Assembly (NCBI GenBank): GCA_019634165.1
Contig: JAHQVT010000007.1
Location: 1 to 64,000 of the forward strand
Length of the DNA: 64,000 nucleotides
Origin: Rhodospirillales bacterium
GTDB lineage: Bacteria > Pseudomonadota > Alphaproteobacteria > Rhodospirillales > Thalassospiraceae
Reading direction: 5' to 3'
The position numbers were made by a program, and so were the translations under genes. This document shows positions 45,807 through 54,307 of the stretch, in pieces. The first letter of the stretch is position 1; the number at the start of each line of letters is the position of its first letter. The notes under the pieces were generated by a model. The model did no database searches. It was not told the origin of the DNA and saw nothing but the letters and a program-made list of their open reading frames with translations.

Positions 45807-47453
45807 ATGAGTAATCAATCGCGCCGTTCCGAATTGCTGATGCCCGCAGGCTCGCTCGAAAAACTGAAAGTCGCTGTGCTGTATGGCGCAGATGCCGTTT
45901 ACATGGGCACGCCGGACTTATCGCTTCGGGTTAAAAGTCAGATGTCCCTGCAAGATGTGGTCGAGGGTATTGAGTTTGCCCATGAACATGGTGTTCGCGT
46001 TTATCTGACGCTGAACCTGTTTTCCCACAACAAGGACATCGACAAACTTCCGGAATATGTCGATACCGTGCGCAAAGTCCGCCCGGATGGCTTGATCGTT
46101 GCTGATCCCGGCGTGTTCATGTTTGTCCGCGAACATGCGCCGGAACTTGATTTGCATGTCTCGACCCAAGCAAACGTCTGTTCTTGGCAAAGCGTAAAAT
46201 TCTGGCAAAGCATCGGTGCGAAACTTGTCGTTCTTGGACGTGAAGTTTCTTACGAGGAACTGACCGAAATTCGTGCGAAATGCATGGATATCAAGATCGA
46301 GGCATTTGTTCATGGTTCGATGTGCATGACCTATTCGGGTCGGTGTCTTTTGTCGAACTTCATGGCCGAACGTGGCGCAAACCAGGGTGCCTGTGCCAAT
46401 TCATGCCGCTGGAAATACAAAGTCCACATGAAGCTTAAAGACGGCACGGTCAAGGAACTCAAACTGACCGAAGAGAACCTTGAGATGTTTGATTTCTTCC
46501 TTGAAGAAGAAATGCGTCCAGGCGAATTGATGGAAATTCAGGAAGACGAGCGTGGCTCTTATATCCTCAACTCGCGCGATCTGTGCATCATGCCGAAACT
46601 TGAAGATTACCTGAAAATCGGCGTTGATAGCCTTAAGGTCGAAGGCCGTGGCAAAAGCCCGTATTACGCAGGTTTGGTTGCACGTGCCTATCGCATGGCA
46701 ATTGATGACTGGTACGAAGATCCGGAAAACTGGTCGGCTGAGACCTATATGAAGGAACTTTCGACCATTCCGAACCGGGGTTACACCCTTGCCTTCCACG
46801 AAGGCCGCCTGACCAATTATGCCCATGGCTATGACACCAATAACAATGTGTCTGATTGGGAATTTGCCGGGATGATTTTGGAAGTCGAAGACGACGCCTT
46901 TATCATGTCGGTGAAAAACCGCATGTTGCCGGGTGACGTTATTGAATTCGTGCCGCCGCGTTCGCGCCAGACCGTTTTCATCCGCATGTATGAATTCATC
47001 GATGCCAAAACCGGCAAGGTTGGCGAAGCAGTTCATGCCAACACCCATCCGCGCATCCGTGTTCCGTTCTCCCTGTTTGAACAGGAAGACCCGGAATATC
47101 TGCGCACCGCCTTCCCGCCGATGACCATCGTGCGTAAGGAAAAAGCCCTTTCCGAAGACGAATGGCAGCGCCTGAAACTTGATCAGGAAGGCCACAAGAT
47201 CGAAATGGGCAAAGGCAATGAAGAACGCTATGACGCGAAACGCGAAGCGCTTCAGACTGCCCTTGATGATCGTCAGAAAGAACGCACTTTCCGCACCCCG
47301 CGTGTTGGCACCAAAGGGTGCTGTGGCCGCGGTTGCAATGGGTGTTTGATCTTCTGGCACGACCCAAGCTATGCCAAGGCACGCGAAATCCTTGCCAAAC
47401 GCAAACAGGGCGAGATGCTTGAAAGCGACGGCAAGACGATTGCTGCGGAATAA
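45807..47453 (+). CDS. U32-family protein (TrhP/YegQ-like, iron-sulfur)
   Basis: 548 aa from the ATG at 45807. The N-terminal domain is the U32 TIM barrel (LLMPAGSLEKLKVAVLYGADAVYMG) with the family cysteines in CMTYSGRCLLSN and GACANSCRW, which bind an iron-sulfur cluster. The longest relatives include the tRNA-hydroxylation factor TrhP and rRNA-hydroxylation factor RlhA. A C-terminal extension carries an extra cysteine cluster (GCCGRGCNGCLIFW, about residues 498-511). The function is probably RNA modification rather than proteolysis. The ribosome binding site is weak. Confidence 0.82.
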   Translation: MSNQSRRSELLMPAGSLEKLKVAVLYGADAVYMGTPDLSLRVKSQMSLQDVVEGIEFAHEHGVRVYLTLNLFSHNKDIDKLPEYVDTVRKVRPDGLIVADPGVFMFVREHAPELDLHVSTQANVCSWQSVKFWQSIGAKLVVLGREVSYEELTEIRAKCMDIKIEAFVHGSMCMTYSGRCLLSNFMAERGANQGACANSCRWKYKVHMKLKDGTVKELKLTEENLEMFDFFLEEEMRPGELMEIQEDERGSYILNSRDLCIMPKLEDYLKIGVDSLKVEGRGKSPYYAGLVARAYRMAIDDWYEDPENWSAETYMKELSTIPNRGYTLAFHEGRLTNYAHGYDTNNNVSDWEFAGMILEVEDDAFIMSVKNRMLPGDVIEFVPPRSRQTVFIRMYEFIDAKTGKVGEAVHANTHPRIRVPFSLFEQEDPEYLRTAFPPMTIVRKEKALSEDEWQRLKLDQEGHKIEMGKGNEERYDAKREALQTALDDRQKERTFRTPRVGTKGCCGRGCNGCLIFWHDPSYAKAREILAKRKQGEMLESDGKTIAAE

Positions 47454-47478
47454 GCTGCCCAACCCTGCGCACCAATTA

Positions 47479-47511
47479 AAAACGGCAGCCTCCTGATGGG
47501 GCTGCCGTTTT
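47479..47511. terminator. Bidirectional terminator
   Basis: AAAACGGCAGCC/GGCTGCCGTTTT stem with a short loop, between convergent U32 and DedA genes. Confidence 0.88.
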
Positions 47512-47518
47512 CTTTTGA

Positions 47519-48112
47519 TTACTTGATGGCCTTTTCGGCCTGTTGCTCCAGCTTGTCGATCCGGCGCAAGCCCAGCCAACCAAGGCCCAGAAACACAATC
47601 AACAAGATCGGGCTCAGCAAGGTCAGATTGCGTTCCAGCAATTCCGACATCCCCTCGCCCAAGGCATATCCAATCGCAAAGAACGACCCGATCCAGATCA
47701 GGATTGATGCGATGCTCAGCGGCAGAAACCGCATGAATGACATCGAACTCATCCCCACCGGAAACACACTGATCGAGCGGATGGTGTTGGGATAGCGGCA
47801 CAACAGGATATAGGCGACACCATAATGCTCAAACAAGCGCATGGTTTTGCCCAACCACTTTGAAAACGAGTCTGGAAGTTTCCTGACAATCGCATCGCCA
47901 TATTTGCGCCCCAACCAAAAGCGCAGCATGTCGCCCACAAAGGCACCGGACAGCATCGCGATCATCGATGGCCCGATCAGAAGACTTTCGGACACCACAA
48001 AGATGCCAACAAAAATCGGCAGGATGCTCGCCTTACTGACGCAATAGGTAAAGATCAGGGTATAGACCAGATCCTGATGGTCCTGAATCCACAGATTAAT
48101 CGTCTCTATCAC
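47519..48112 (-). CDS. DedA-family membrane protein
   Basis: 197 aa with a GTG start. It has four or five hydrophobic helices and the VTT/DedA features FWLGRKYGD and RYPNTIRSISVFPVGMSSMSF (F..R..P..R....G-type motif). DedA proteins are inner-membrane scramblase/flippase-like proteins linked to lipid recycling and envelope homeostasis. The C-terminus is basic and cytosolic. It is a single gene between terminators. Its specific role here is unknown. Confidence 0.85.
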   Translation of the reverse strand: MIETINLWIQDHQDLVYTLIFTYCVSKASILPIFVGIFVVSESLLIGPSMIAMLSGAFVGDMLRFWLGRKYGDAIVRKLPDSFSKWLGKTMRLFEHYGVAYILLCRYPNTIRSISVFPVGMSSMSFMRFLPLSIASILIWIGSFFAIGYALGEGMSELLERNLTLLSPILLIVFLGLGWLGLRRIDKLEQQAEKAIK

Positions 48113-48231
48113 GTCGATACTCGCCTGTTTGAAAAATGGGTGTCGCGTTCTAAGGCACGGTCATTCATTTGACCAGTGTGTCACATCACACCTTAGTTTC
48201 AGACTGATCGCTGGGATTATCTGGTCAAGCT

Positions 48232-48645
48232 TCACGCAATCTCAAAACAGATCGGCTGCGCACCTTCCCAAAGCGTCATCTTGCCGAGCTTTTCAAGGTC
48301 TTCGAGATTACTGGTCACGGTGATGAAATGGTTGCCGGCAAGCTGGCCCATTTTCGATGCGAAATGCACCCCGCCATAGGCCAGCAGAATTTCGGTTTCG
48401 CTGATCCCGCCGGGATAGAGGATGATCTGGCCCGGTGCCGGATAGCTGGTGTGGTTTTCATAGCCAACGCCAAACTGATAATCGCCCAAAGGCATCCACA
48501 CACCTTCGCCCGACCAACGCACATGAACAGCCTTGCTTTCAAACGGCATGCGTTCAACGAATGCCCTGCAGGTTTCAGGCGCCTTTTGGGTTTCAAGAAC
48601 CCCGTCAAAGGTAAAAGGTCCGGCGGTGATTTTAATCTTGGTCAT
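48232..48645 (-). CDS. DUF3830 family cyclophilin-like protein
   Basis: 137 aa, no signal peptide. The sequence follows the DUF3830 cyclophilin-like fold: TFDGVLETQKAPETCRAFVERMPF, GDYQFGVGYENHTSYP, then ASKMGQLAGNHF. AGGGAA precedes the ATG. This family often sits near amidohydrolase, hydantoin or pyrimidine catabolism genes, so some relation to the pyrimidine cluster 6 kb away is possible, but the neighbours here (DedA, ornithine decarboxylase) do not define a role. Confidence 0.78.
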   Translation of the reverse strand: MTKIKITAGPFTFDGVLETQKAPETCRAFVERMPFESKAVHVRWSGEGVWMPLGDYQFGVGYENHTSYPAPGQIILYPGGISETEILLAYGGVHFASKMGQLAGNHFITVTSNLEDLEKLGKMTLWEGAQPICFEIA

Positions 48646-48899
48646 ATCTATTCCCTGATTGATGGCGCGATCCGCATATCCACACGGTGACTCGCATCGC
48701 CAAAACTTGCTTTGACCAAGGGCTACACCGGTCTTTCAAGGGGGTCAATTGCCTTTGCGGCACCATCTTTGGTCATGCACAAATTGCAATGCCCCATACC
48801 AAAATGCGCCGGGTTGTATTTCAGAAAGACAAAAAGCGGCCTTTTGAGCCATTTTTTGCGTCGCAGCATGACTTCTTCGACGATCCTGCGATTAGATCA
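48646..48899. other. Intergenic stretch before the ornithine decarboxylase leader
   Basis: About 250 bases between the DUF3830 start and the putative leader. I see no supported gene. Presumably it includes the promoter of the leader; the sequence becomes AT-rich toward 48900. Confidence 0.4.
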
Positions 48900-49266
48900 T
48901 AACAAAACGCATGAAAATTTCACTTGCACGGAAATTCGAACAGGCGTAAATCCCGACTTGCCCAAAGTCGCACGTGCCTGTGGTGGTCCTGCTTATGGAA
49001 CCCTGTAGGACTTACTTAAAGCAACGACGGTGTAGGGCTTTTTTGGTCTCAGGTGGTTGTCCAAATCCACCGACACTAAAGAGGCACACCATCATTGCCC
49101 ACGTGCGGACAGGGAACTCCCCTTTCCATAGCGAGGCAGACTTCGCAAGTTCCGGTAGGCGCCGGAACTATTCAGTTCGCAGGTAGTCCGCGTCACGCGC
49201 CTCCACCGCGCCAAAACGCATCAGGTATCTGCAGCTGCCATATTCGTGGAATGGGAGAACGCCCCA
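48900..49266 (+). ncRNA. speF-type structured leader upstream of ornithine decarboxylase
   Basis: Alphaproteobacterial ornithine decarboxylase genes carry a conserved leader, the Rfam speF motif. Here the 370 bases before the gene contain several hairpins and no coding potential. One stem pairs GTCCTGC with GTAGGAC (48986-49011), a second pairs GGTGG with CCACC (49052-49071), and a third pairs GTTCCGG with CCGGAAC (49149-49168). A run of six Ts (49039-49044) could serve as an attenuator. I assign it by position and structure; I did not align it to the Rfam model. The precise 5' end is uncertain. Confidence 0.6.
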
Positions 49267-50400
49267 ATGGCAACGCAGCGTATTATTGATTTTCTTGCTC
49301 AGAACCGACCAGAAGGCCCGTGCCTTGTTGTCGATCTTGACGTGGTTCAGCGTAACTACGAAACCTTTACCCGTGCCCTGCCGGATTCCCGCATTTTCTA
49401 TGCGGTCAAAGCAAACCCGGCACCGGAAGTTCTGAGCCTGCTTGCCGATCTTGGCAGCAACTTTGACACTGCTTCTGTCGCTGAAATTGAAATGGCGATG
49501 GCTGCTGGTGCAACGTCCGAACGCATTTCATTTGGGAATACGATTAAAAAAGAACGCGACATTGCGCGCGCTTATGCGCTTGGTGTTCGCCTGTTCGCCG
49601 TTGATTGCGTCGAAGAAGTTGAAAAAATTGCCCGTGTCGCGCCGGAATCCCGCGTATTTTGCCGCATCCTGACCAACGGCGAAGGTGCCGAATGGCCGCT
49701 GTCACGCAAATTCGGGTGCGCGCCTTCGATGGCGCTCGAAGTTCTTGAGCATGCGCACCACATGGGCCTTGATGCCTATGGCGTGTCGTTCCATGTCGGA
49801 TCGCAGCAGTGCAATCTTGATGCATGGGATACCGCCCTTGGCGAAGCATCCATGATCTTCCGTACCTTGGCAGACAAAGGCATTCATCTTCGCATGGTCA
49901 ATATGGGCGGGGGCTTCCCGACCCGTTATCTCCGCGATGTACCAAAAACGGAAAGCTACGGTGCGGCAATCGTTGACGCGCTTCACACCCATTTTGGCAA
50001 TCATATGCCAGAAACCATCATTGAACCGGGCCGTGGCATGGTTGGTGATGCCGGCGTGATCAAAGCTGAAGTCGTTCTGATTTCGCGCAAACATGCCGAT
50101 GACCCGGTACGCTGGGTTTACCTTGATATTGGTAAATTCGGCGGTCTTGCCGAAACCATGGACGAAGCCATCCGCTATCCGATCACGACCCTTCATGATG
50201 GTGGTGATGTTGCCCCGTGTGTTCTGGCCGGTCCGACCTGTGATTCGGCAGACGTGCTATATGAAAAGAAACCTTATGACCTTCCGCTCGCATTGACGAT
50301 TGGGGACGAGGTTCTGATCGAAGCAACCGGTGCTTATACCACCACTTATGCATCTGTGGCGTTTAACGGCTTTTCGCCGCTTGCGTCCTATATCATCTGA
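49267..50400 (+). CDS. Ornithine decarboxylase (alanine-racemase fold, eukaryotic type)
   Basis: 377 aa PLP enzyme making putrescine from ornithine (EC 4.1.1.17). The PLP lysine is Lys48 in YAVKANPAPEVL, the phosphate-binding motif is MVNMGGGFPTRY, EPGRGMVGDAG follows, and the catalytic cysteine is in LAGPTCDSADVLYE. The length and motifs match the fold-III alphaproteobacterial enzyme rather than the large SpeC/SpeF form. The ATG at 49267 follows GGGAG; an in-frame GTG at 49246 would place that site inside the gene. The gene is followed by a GNAT acetyltransferase, an arrangement common in alphaproteobacteria. Confidence 0.92.
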   Translation: MATQRIIDFLAQNRPEGPCLVVDLDVVQRNYETFTRALPDSRIFYAVKANPAPEVLSLLADLGSNFDTASVAEIEMAMAAGATSERISFGNTIKKERDIARAYALGVRLFAVDCVEEVEKIARVAPESRVFCRILTNGEGAEWPLSRKFGCAPSMALEVLEHAHHMGLDAYGVSFHVGSQQCNLDAWDTALGEASMIFRTLADKGIHLRMVNMGGGFPTRYLRDVPKTESYGAAIVDALHTHFGNHMPETIIEPGRGMVGDAGVIKAEVVLISRKHADDPVRWVYLDIGKFGGLAETMDEAIRYPITTLHDGGDVAPCVLAGPTCDSADVLYEKKPYDLPLALTIGDEVLIEATGAYTTTYASVAFNGFSPLASYII

Positions 50401-50423
50401 CCCAGTTCGGGAAAGATAGGCCA

Positions 50424-50930
50424 ATGATCACATTTGATCGCGAAGGCGCTTATTCGCACATTGAACGCGAAAAGCTGCTTGATCGTGTCATGGGGCGCGC
50501 ACGGTTTGGGAAATCTTCCGAAATCCTGCGTCGCAATCGGCTTCCGGCGGACGGTCTTGCGTTTGTCGCCCACGACGGCAAACACATGATTGGCACTGTC
50601 CGGTTGTGGAATGTTAATGCGGGTAACAGTGGCCCTGCCCTGTTGCTTGGCCCGCTTGCTGTTGAAAAGGCATATAGCGGGTCCGGCGTTGGTGCCGGTC
50701 TGGTTTACGCAGCATTGAATGCAGCACAAGCCACCGGCCACCGTTCGGTTCTTCTTGTCGGGGACCCGGATTATTACGCTCGCTTTGGCTTCCATGCCGC
50801 ATCGGCCAACGGGCTTTTGATGCCCGGCCACTTTGATCGTCATCGGTTCCAGGCGATCAATTTGGGGAATGAAGACGTCCTGACGGGTTCACAAGGGGTG
50901 CTTTATGCAACCGGTGCAATGACCCACTAA
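50424..50930 (+). CDS. GNAT-family N-acetyltransferase
   Basis: 168 aa. The central acetyl-CoA site is represented by LLLGPLAVEKAYSGSGVGAGLVYAALNAA, matching the GNAT Q/RxxGxG/A loop in relaxed form. The preceding YTREGAYSHIEREKLL-like segment and the GFHAA motif are those of YhbS-type acetyltransferases. It starts 23 bases after ornithine decarboxylase and is probably co-transcribed. It could acetylate a polyamine, but the substrate is not established. Confidence 0.83.
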   Translation: MITFDREGAYSHIEREKLLDRVMGRARFGKSSEILRRNRLPADGLAFVAHDGKHMIGTVRLWNVNAGNSGPALLLGPLAVEKAYSGSGVGAGLVYAALNAAQATGHRSVLLVGDPDYYARFGFHAASANGLLMPGHFDRHRFQAINLGNEDVLTGSQGVLYATGAMTH

Positions 50931-51310
50931 GGAAGCAACATAGAATTCCAACTGTCCAATCCCGGCAGGGCTAGCCCCCTTGCCGGGATTTTTATATTGG
51001 CCCAGCTTAAACCAATTATTTGCAGCCCAAATTACCAAAAGCCCCTTCAAAACACACGGTAATACAATCTAAATACGCCGTATTTTATATTCTTTCTGAA
51101 CAGATTTTTTTAAGCTGGTGTTGCAAAGAGCGTCGACAAATAAGATTTTGTGTGGCGCGATATACAATCAAATGGCGACGGGCGATGGGAGCGCGGGAAT
51201 AACTCTTCGAGAGCATTGCAAGTAGATATCTCCATCACAACCTGTAATATATTGATCTTAAAGAAATCTCGTAGTTCGGCTCGTGATCCTTAAATTATTC
51301 GGACATCAAC
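50931..51310. other. Intergenic region before the hybrid kinase
   Basis: The first 65 bases contain the terminator of the ornithine decarboxylase unit. The remaining 300 bases are AT-rich, with no convincing ORF or structured RNA, and should hold the kinase promoter. Confidence 0.5.
50959..50995 (+). terminator. Terminator of the ornithine decarboxylase unit
   Basis: AATCCCGGCA/TGCCGGGATT stem with inner GGG/CCC pairing, followed by TTTTT. Confidence 0.9.
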
Positions 51311-54280
51311 ATGCTGCAAGAACTGAGGCAAACCGTTTTTTCTCGCAACAGCAAGCCCGTCATGCTGGCAGTCCTGACAGTTACACTCCTTGTTCTGGCC
51401 TTTAATTATTATGTCCATGTTCCGTTGGCACAAAACGCGGAACAAAGGGAGTTAAGGTCACTTTCGACACTCCTTGACGGATATGCGAGCCAAATTGAAG
51501 AACAGATGATCGGCGTGGAGGCAGCGTTGTCCGCCCTTGGCAACATCGCAAATGACGAACACTATTCAGCGCGTGAAAAGCACCTTTTGCTGAAACAAGC
51601 CGCCGACGCATTGGAAGTTGTACGTATTCTCGGCATTACCGATGGCGACGGTCGCCTGTTGCACTCATCAAACAATTTTCCTCCGCCTAACATCGACCTA
51701 ACTCAACGTGAATATGTCAGATATTTTCTAGATGGCGGAACGGATCAACGCTTTTTATCTGGTCCCACTAAGAACCTTGTGTACGGGGCGTGGCAAATTT
51801 CCATGTCCAAGCCAATTTACGACAAATCTGGACAATTGATCGGGCTGATATTCTCGCTTCTTGACCCAAACATCATGATGGACCGTATCGCCAAATCCTC
51901 AAACGACGTCGACGACATCTCTTTGCTGGACCGGAAATTCAACCTTGTCGCCCAAAAACCTGCACGCGAAGACATGATCGGCACGTTTGCGGGCGATGCC
52001 CCGATCTATAGCGACCTTGCCAACAACCCCGACGGATCAATTGCTGATATTTACGAAAGTGTCGGTGCCGACCAACGTCGTTTCAGCGTTGCAGAGCGCG
52101 TTTTTTACGGCTCATTGAACATTTCGACGTCGCGCCCCTATGACTATGCAATGCAAAACTGGAAAGTATTTGTAACCGGCATATCTATCGCATCTGCAGT
52201 CCTGCTTGTTTTCATGGTCGCCATCCTGTGGTTCATCCATCTGCGTACAATCGCAACCCAGCGCTATAATGATAAGCTGAAGGTGATGAACAAGGAACTT
52301 GAACATGAGCGTGCAAATGCCGAAAAACTTGCTCAAATCAAAGAAGATTTTCTGGCCAATATGAGCCACGAAATCAGAACCCCGATGAATGCAATTTTCG
52401 GGCTGACCCAGTTGTTGAAACGGACTCCTCTCGAACATCATCAATTGGAATATGTCCGTCAAATTGGGTTGTCGGGGAAATTCCTGCTTGGTGTCATTGA
52501 CGAAATTCTGACCTTTTCGAAAATTCAAGCAAATGAACTTACCTTGGATCACGAACCATTTGTATTGCCTGATGTCATTGATAATGTCGGCTCCATCATG
52601 TCAATGTCGGTTAATGACAAACCGATTGAAGCAATAATTGATGTCGCAGCCGATGTCCCCAGATCAATTGTCGGCGACAGCCACCGACTTCAACAAGTTT
52701 TGGTCAACCTGATCAGCAATGCCATCAAATTTACCGAAGCTGGCTATGTGAAATTAGAAGTTTACACTGAAAAAACCGCAGACCATCCCGCACAACTTTG
52801 TTTTGCGGTGACCGATACCGGTATCGGCATTCCAGAAAACACCCAAAAACACATTTTTGATCCGTTCACGCAGGCTGATGCCTCTACCACGCGCAAATTC
52901 GGTGGAACGGGATTGGGATTGGCAATTTCCCATCGCCTTGCAACAGGAATGGGCGGCGGAATATTGCTTTCGAGTCAACCGGGCAAAGGATCGACATTTA
53001 CCCTTAAGATACCTTTGAAAATCGGACCTGCTGACATCGCACCTGCCCTTGCCTTTGACAGAAAAGACAATCTGCGGGTTCTTATTGTCGATGATCAAGA
53101 GCAAACCCGTGATGCCCTGAAAGCGATTGCACAATCACTGTTTGTCGATGCAGACACAGCCCCGGATGGCAAGACTGCGATTGAAATGCTTGTTCATGCG
53201 AAAAAGCCCTATGACATCTTGATGATCGACTGGCAAATGCCCGAATTGGACGGGCTTGCAACGATTGACAGTATCCCCGGTGAAAAATTGAAAAAAATGC
53301 CTGCCATCATCATGGTCACGGCATATGAACGTGAACTTTTGGCGCAAACTGGCAACGTTAAAAATTATGAATTCCTGACCAAACCAGTTACCGGATCATC
53401 TTTCTTCAACGCGATTACAGCTGTTAGCAGAACAGAAGCCGCCCTGCGCCCCGGCAGCAATTCTCAAAGCAAGATGTCGGAAGATACATTGCACGGCTAT
53501 CACATTCTTGTCGCCGAAGATAATGCCGTTAACCAACAGGTTGCCAAGGGGCTTTTGACGTCAATGGGGGCCGAAGTCCAAATCGCCCGCAATGGCATAG
53601 AAGCCGTTGACGCAATTGATAAAAACAACTTCGACATTGTTTTAATGGATGTTCAGATGCCGGAAATGACAGGCATCGAAGCAACTCAGCGCATTCGGGC
53701 TGCCTATCCCGATCTGGATTTACCGATCATTGCGCTGACGGCGGGTGTTCTCGAAAATGAACAACAGAAATGCCGCGATTCCGGTATGAACGACTTTGTC
53801 GGAAAACCGTTTGATTTTGAACTGATTATTTCGAAAATTCTTAAACATACATCCCAGAAAAAAGCGCCCCCGCAAAAGCAACAGGGCGAACACCCCACAA
53901 GCCTCAAAACAGAGACAACTCAAAGCTGGGCGAACTTACCCATTCTTGATGAAGACAGGGGGTTGGAACTTACCGCCGGAAGTATCGAGCTTTACCACCG
54001 CTTATGCACTTTGTTCGGACCGCAAACGCAAGAATGCCAAAAACAAATGCAAATTGCCTTAAACAACCGCGATAAGAAGGCATTGGCAGAACAGCTTCAC
54101 ATCATGAAGGGTTCTTCAGCCCAAATAGCAGCCATGCGTATTGCGGAAATGTCGGCACAACTTGAACGGTTTGCCATAGATGACAATGTTGCTTCCCTAG
54201 ACGACTTGATGCCAGAATTTGAAACCATTCTCGCAGAAACACTGGCCCGTCTGGAACAAGTTTTAGCCGCCGCAAAATGA
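51311..54280 (+). CDS. Hybrid sensor histidine kinase with two receivers and HPt domain
   Basis: 989 aa. Membrane helices at about 17-37 and 284-312 enclose a periplasmic PDC/dCache-like sensor (residues about 40-280, with the [11 protein letters not shown] motif). Next come HisKA with the phosphorylatable His at about 356 ([12 protein letters not shown]) and an intact HATPase (N box [33 protein letters not shown]). Two receivers follow, with Asp at about 639 (MIDWQMP) and about 780 (LMDVQMP), then a C-terminal HPt with His near 929 ([11 protein letters not shown]). It is a complete phosphorelay in one chain. No DNA-binding response regulator is near. It converges on a second hybrid kinase 27 bases away. 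Confidence 0.92.
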   Translation: MLQELRQTVFSRNSKPVMLAVLTVTLLVLAFNYYVHVPLAQNAEQRELRSLSTLLDGYASQIEEQMIGVEAALSALGNIANDEHYSAREKHLLLKQAADALEVVRILGITDGDGRLLHSSNNFPPPNIDLTQREYVRYFLDGGTDQRFLSGPTKNLVYGAWQISMSKPIYDKSGQLIGLIFSLLDPNIMMDRIAKSSNDVDDISLLDRKFNLVAQKPAREDMIGTFAGDAPIYSDLANNPDGSIADIYESVGADQRRFSVAERVFYGSLNISTSRPYDYAMQNWKVFVTGISIASAVLLVFMVAILWFIHLRTIATQRYNDKLKVMNKELEHERANAEKLAQIKEDFLANMSHEIRTPMNAIFGLTQLLKRTPLEHHQLEYVRQIGLSGKFLLGVIDEILTFSKIQANELTLDHEPFVLPDVIDNVGSIMSMSVNDKPIEAIIDVAADVPRSIVGDSHRLQQVLVNLISNAIKFTEAGYVKLEVYTEKTADHPAQLCFAVTDTGIGIPENTQKHIFDPFTQADASTTRKFGGTGLGLAISHRLATGMGGGILLSSQPGKGSTFTLKIPLKIGPADIAPALAFDRKDNLRVLIVDDQEQTRDALKAIAQSLFVDADTAPDGKTAIEMLVHAKKPYDILMIDWQMPELDGLATIDSIPGEKLKKMPAIIMVTAYERELLAQTGNVKNYEFLTKPVTGSSFFNAITAVSRTEAALRPGSNSQSKMSEDTLHGYHILVAEDNAVNQQVAKGLLTSMGAEVQIARNGIEAVDAIDKNNFDIVLMDVQMPEMTGIEATQRIRAAYPDLDLPIIALTAGVLENEQQKCRDSGMNDFVGKPFDFELIISKILKHTSQKKAPPQKQQGEHPTSLKTETTQSWANLPILDEDRGLELTAGSIELYHRLCTLFGPQTQECQKQMQIALNNRDKKALAEQLHIMKGSSAQIAAMRIAEMSAQLERFAIDDNVASLDDLMPEFETILAETLARLEQVLAAAK

Positions 54281-54307
54281 TACGCATGCACTAGTTCAAT
54301 TCTGACC

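Noticed and set aside
46401-47801. Leftward 466-codon open frame
   Set aside because: Antisense to the U32 gene and part of dedA; no recognisable domains.
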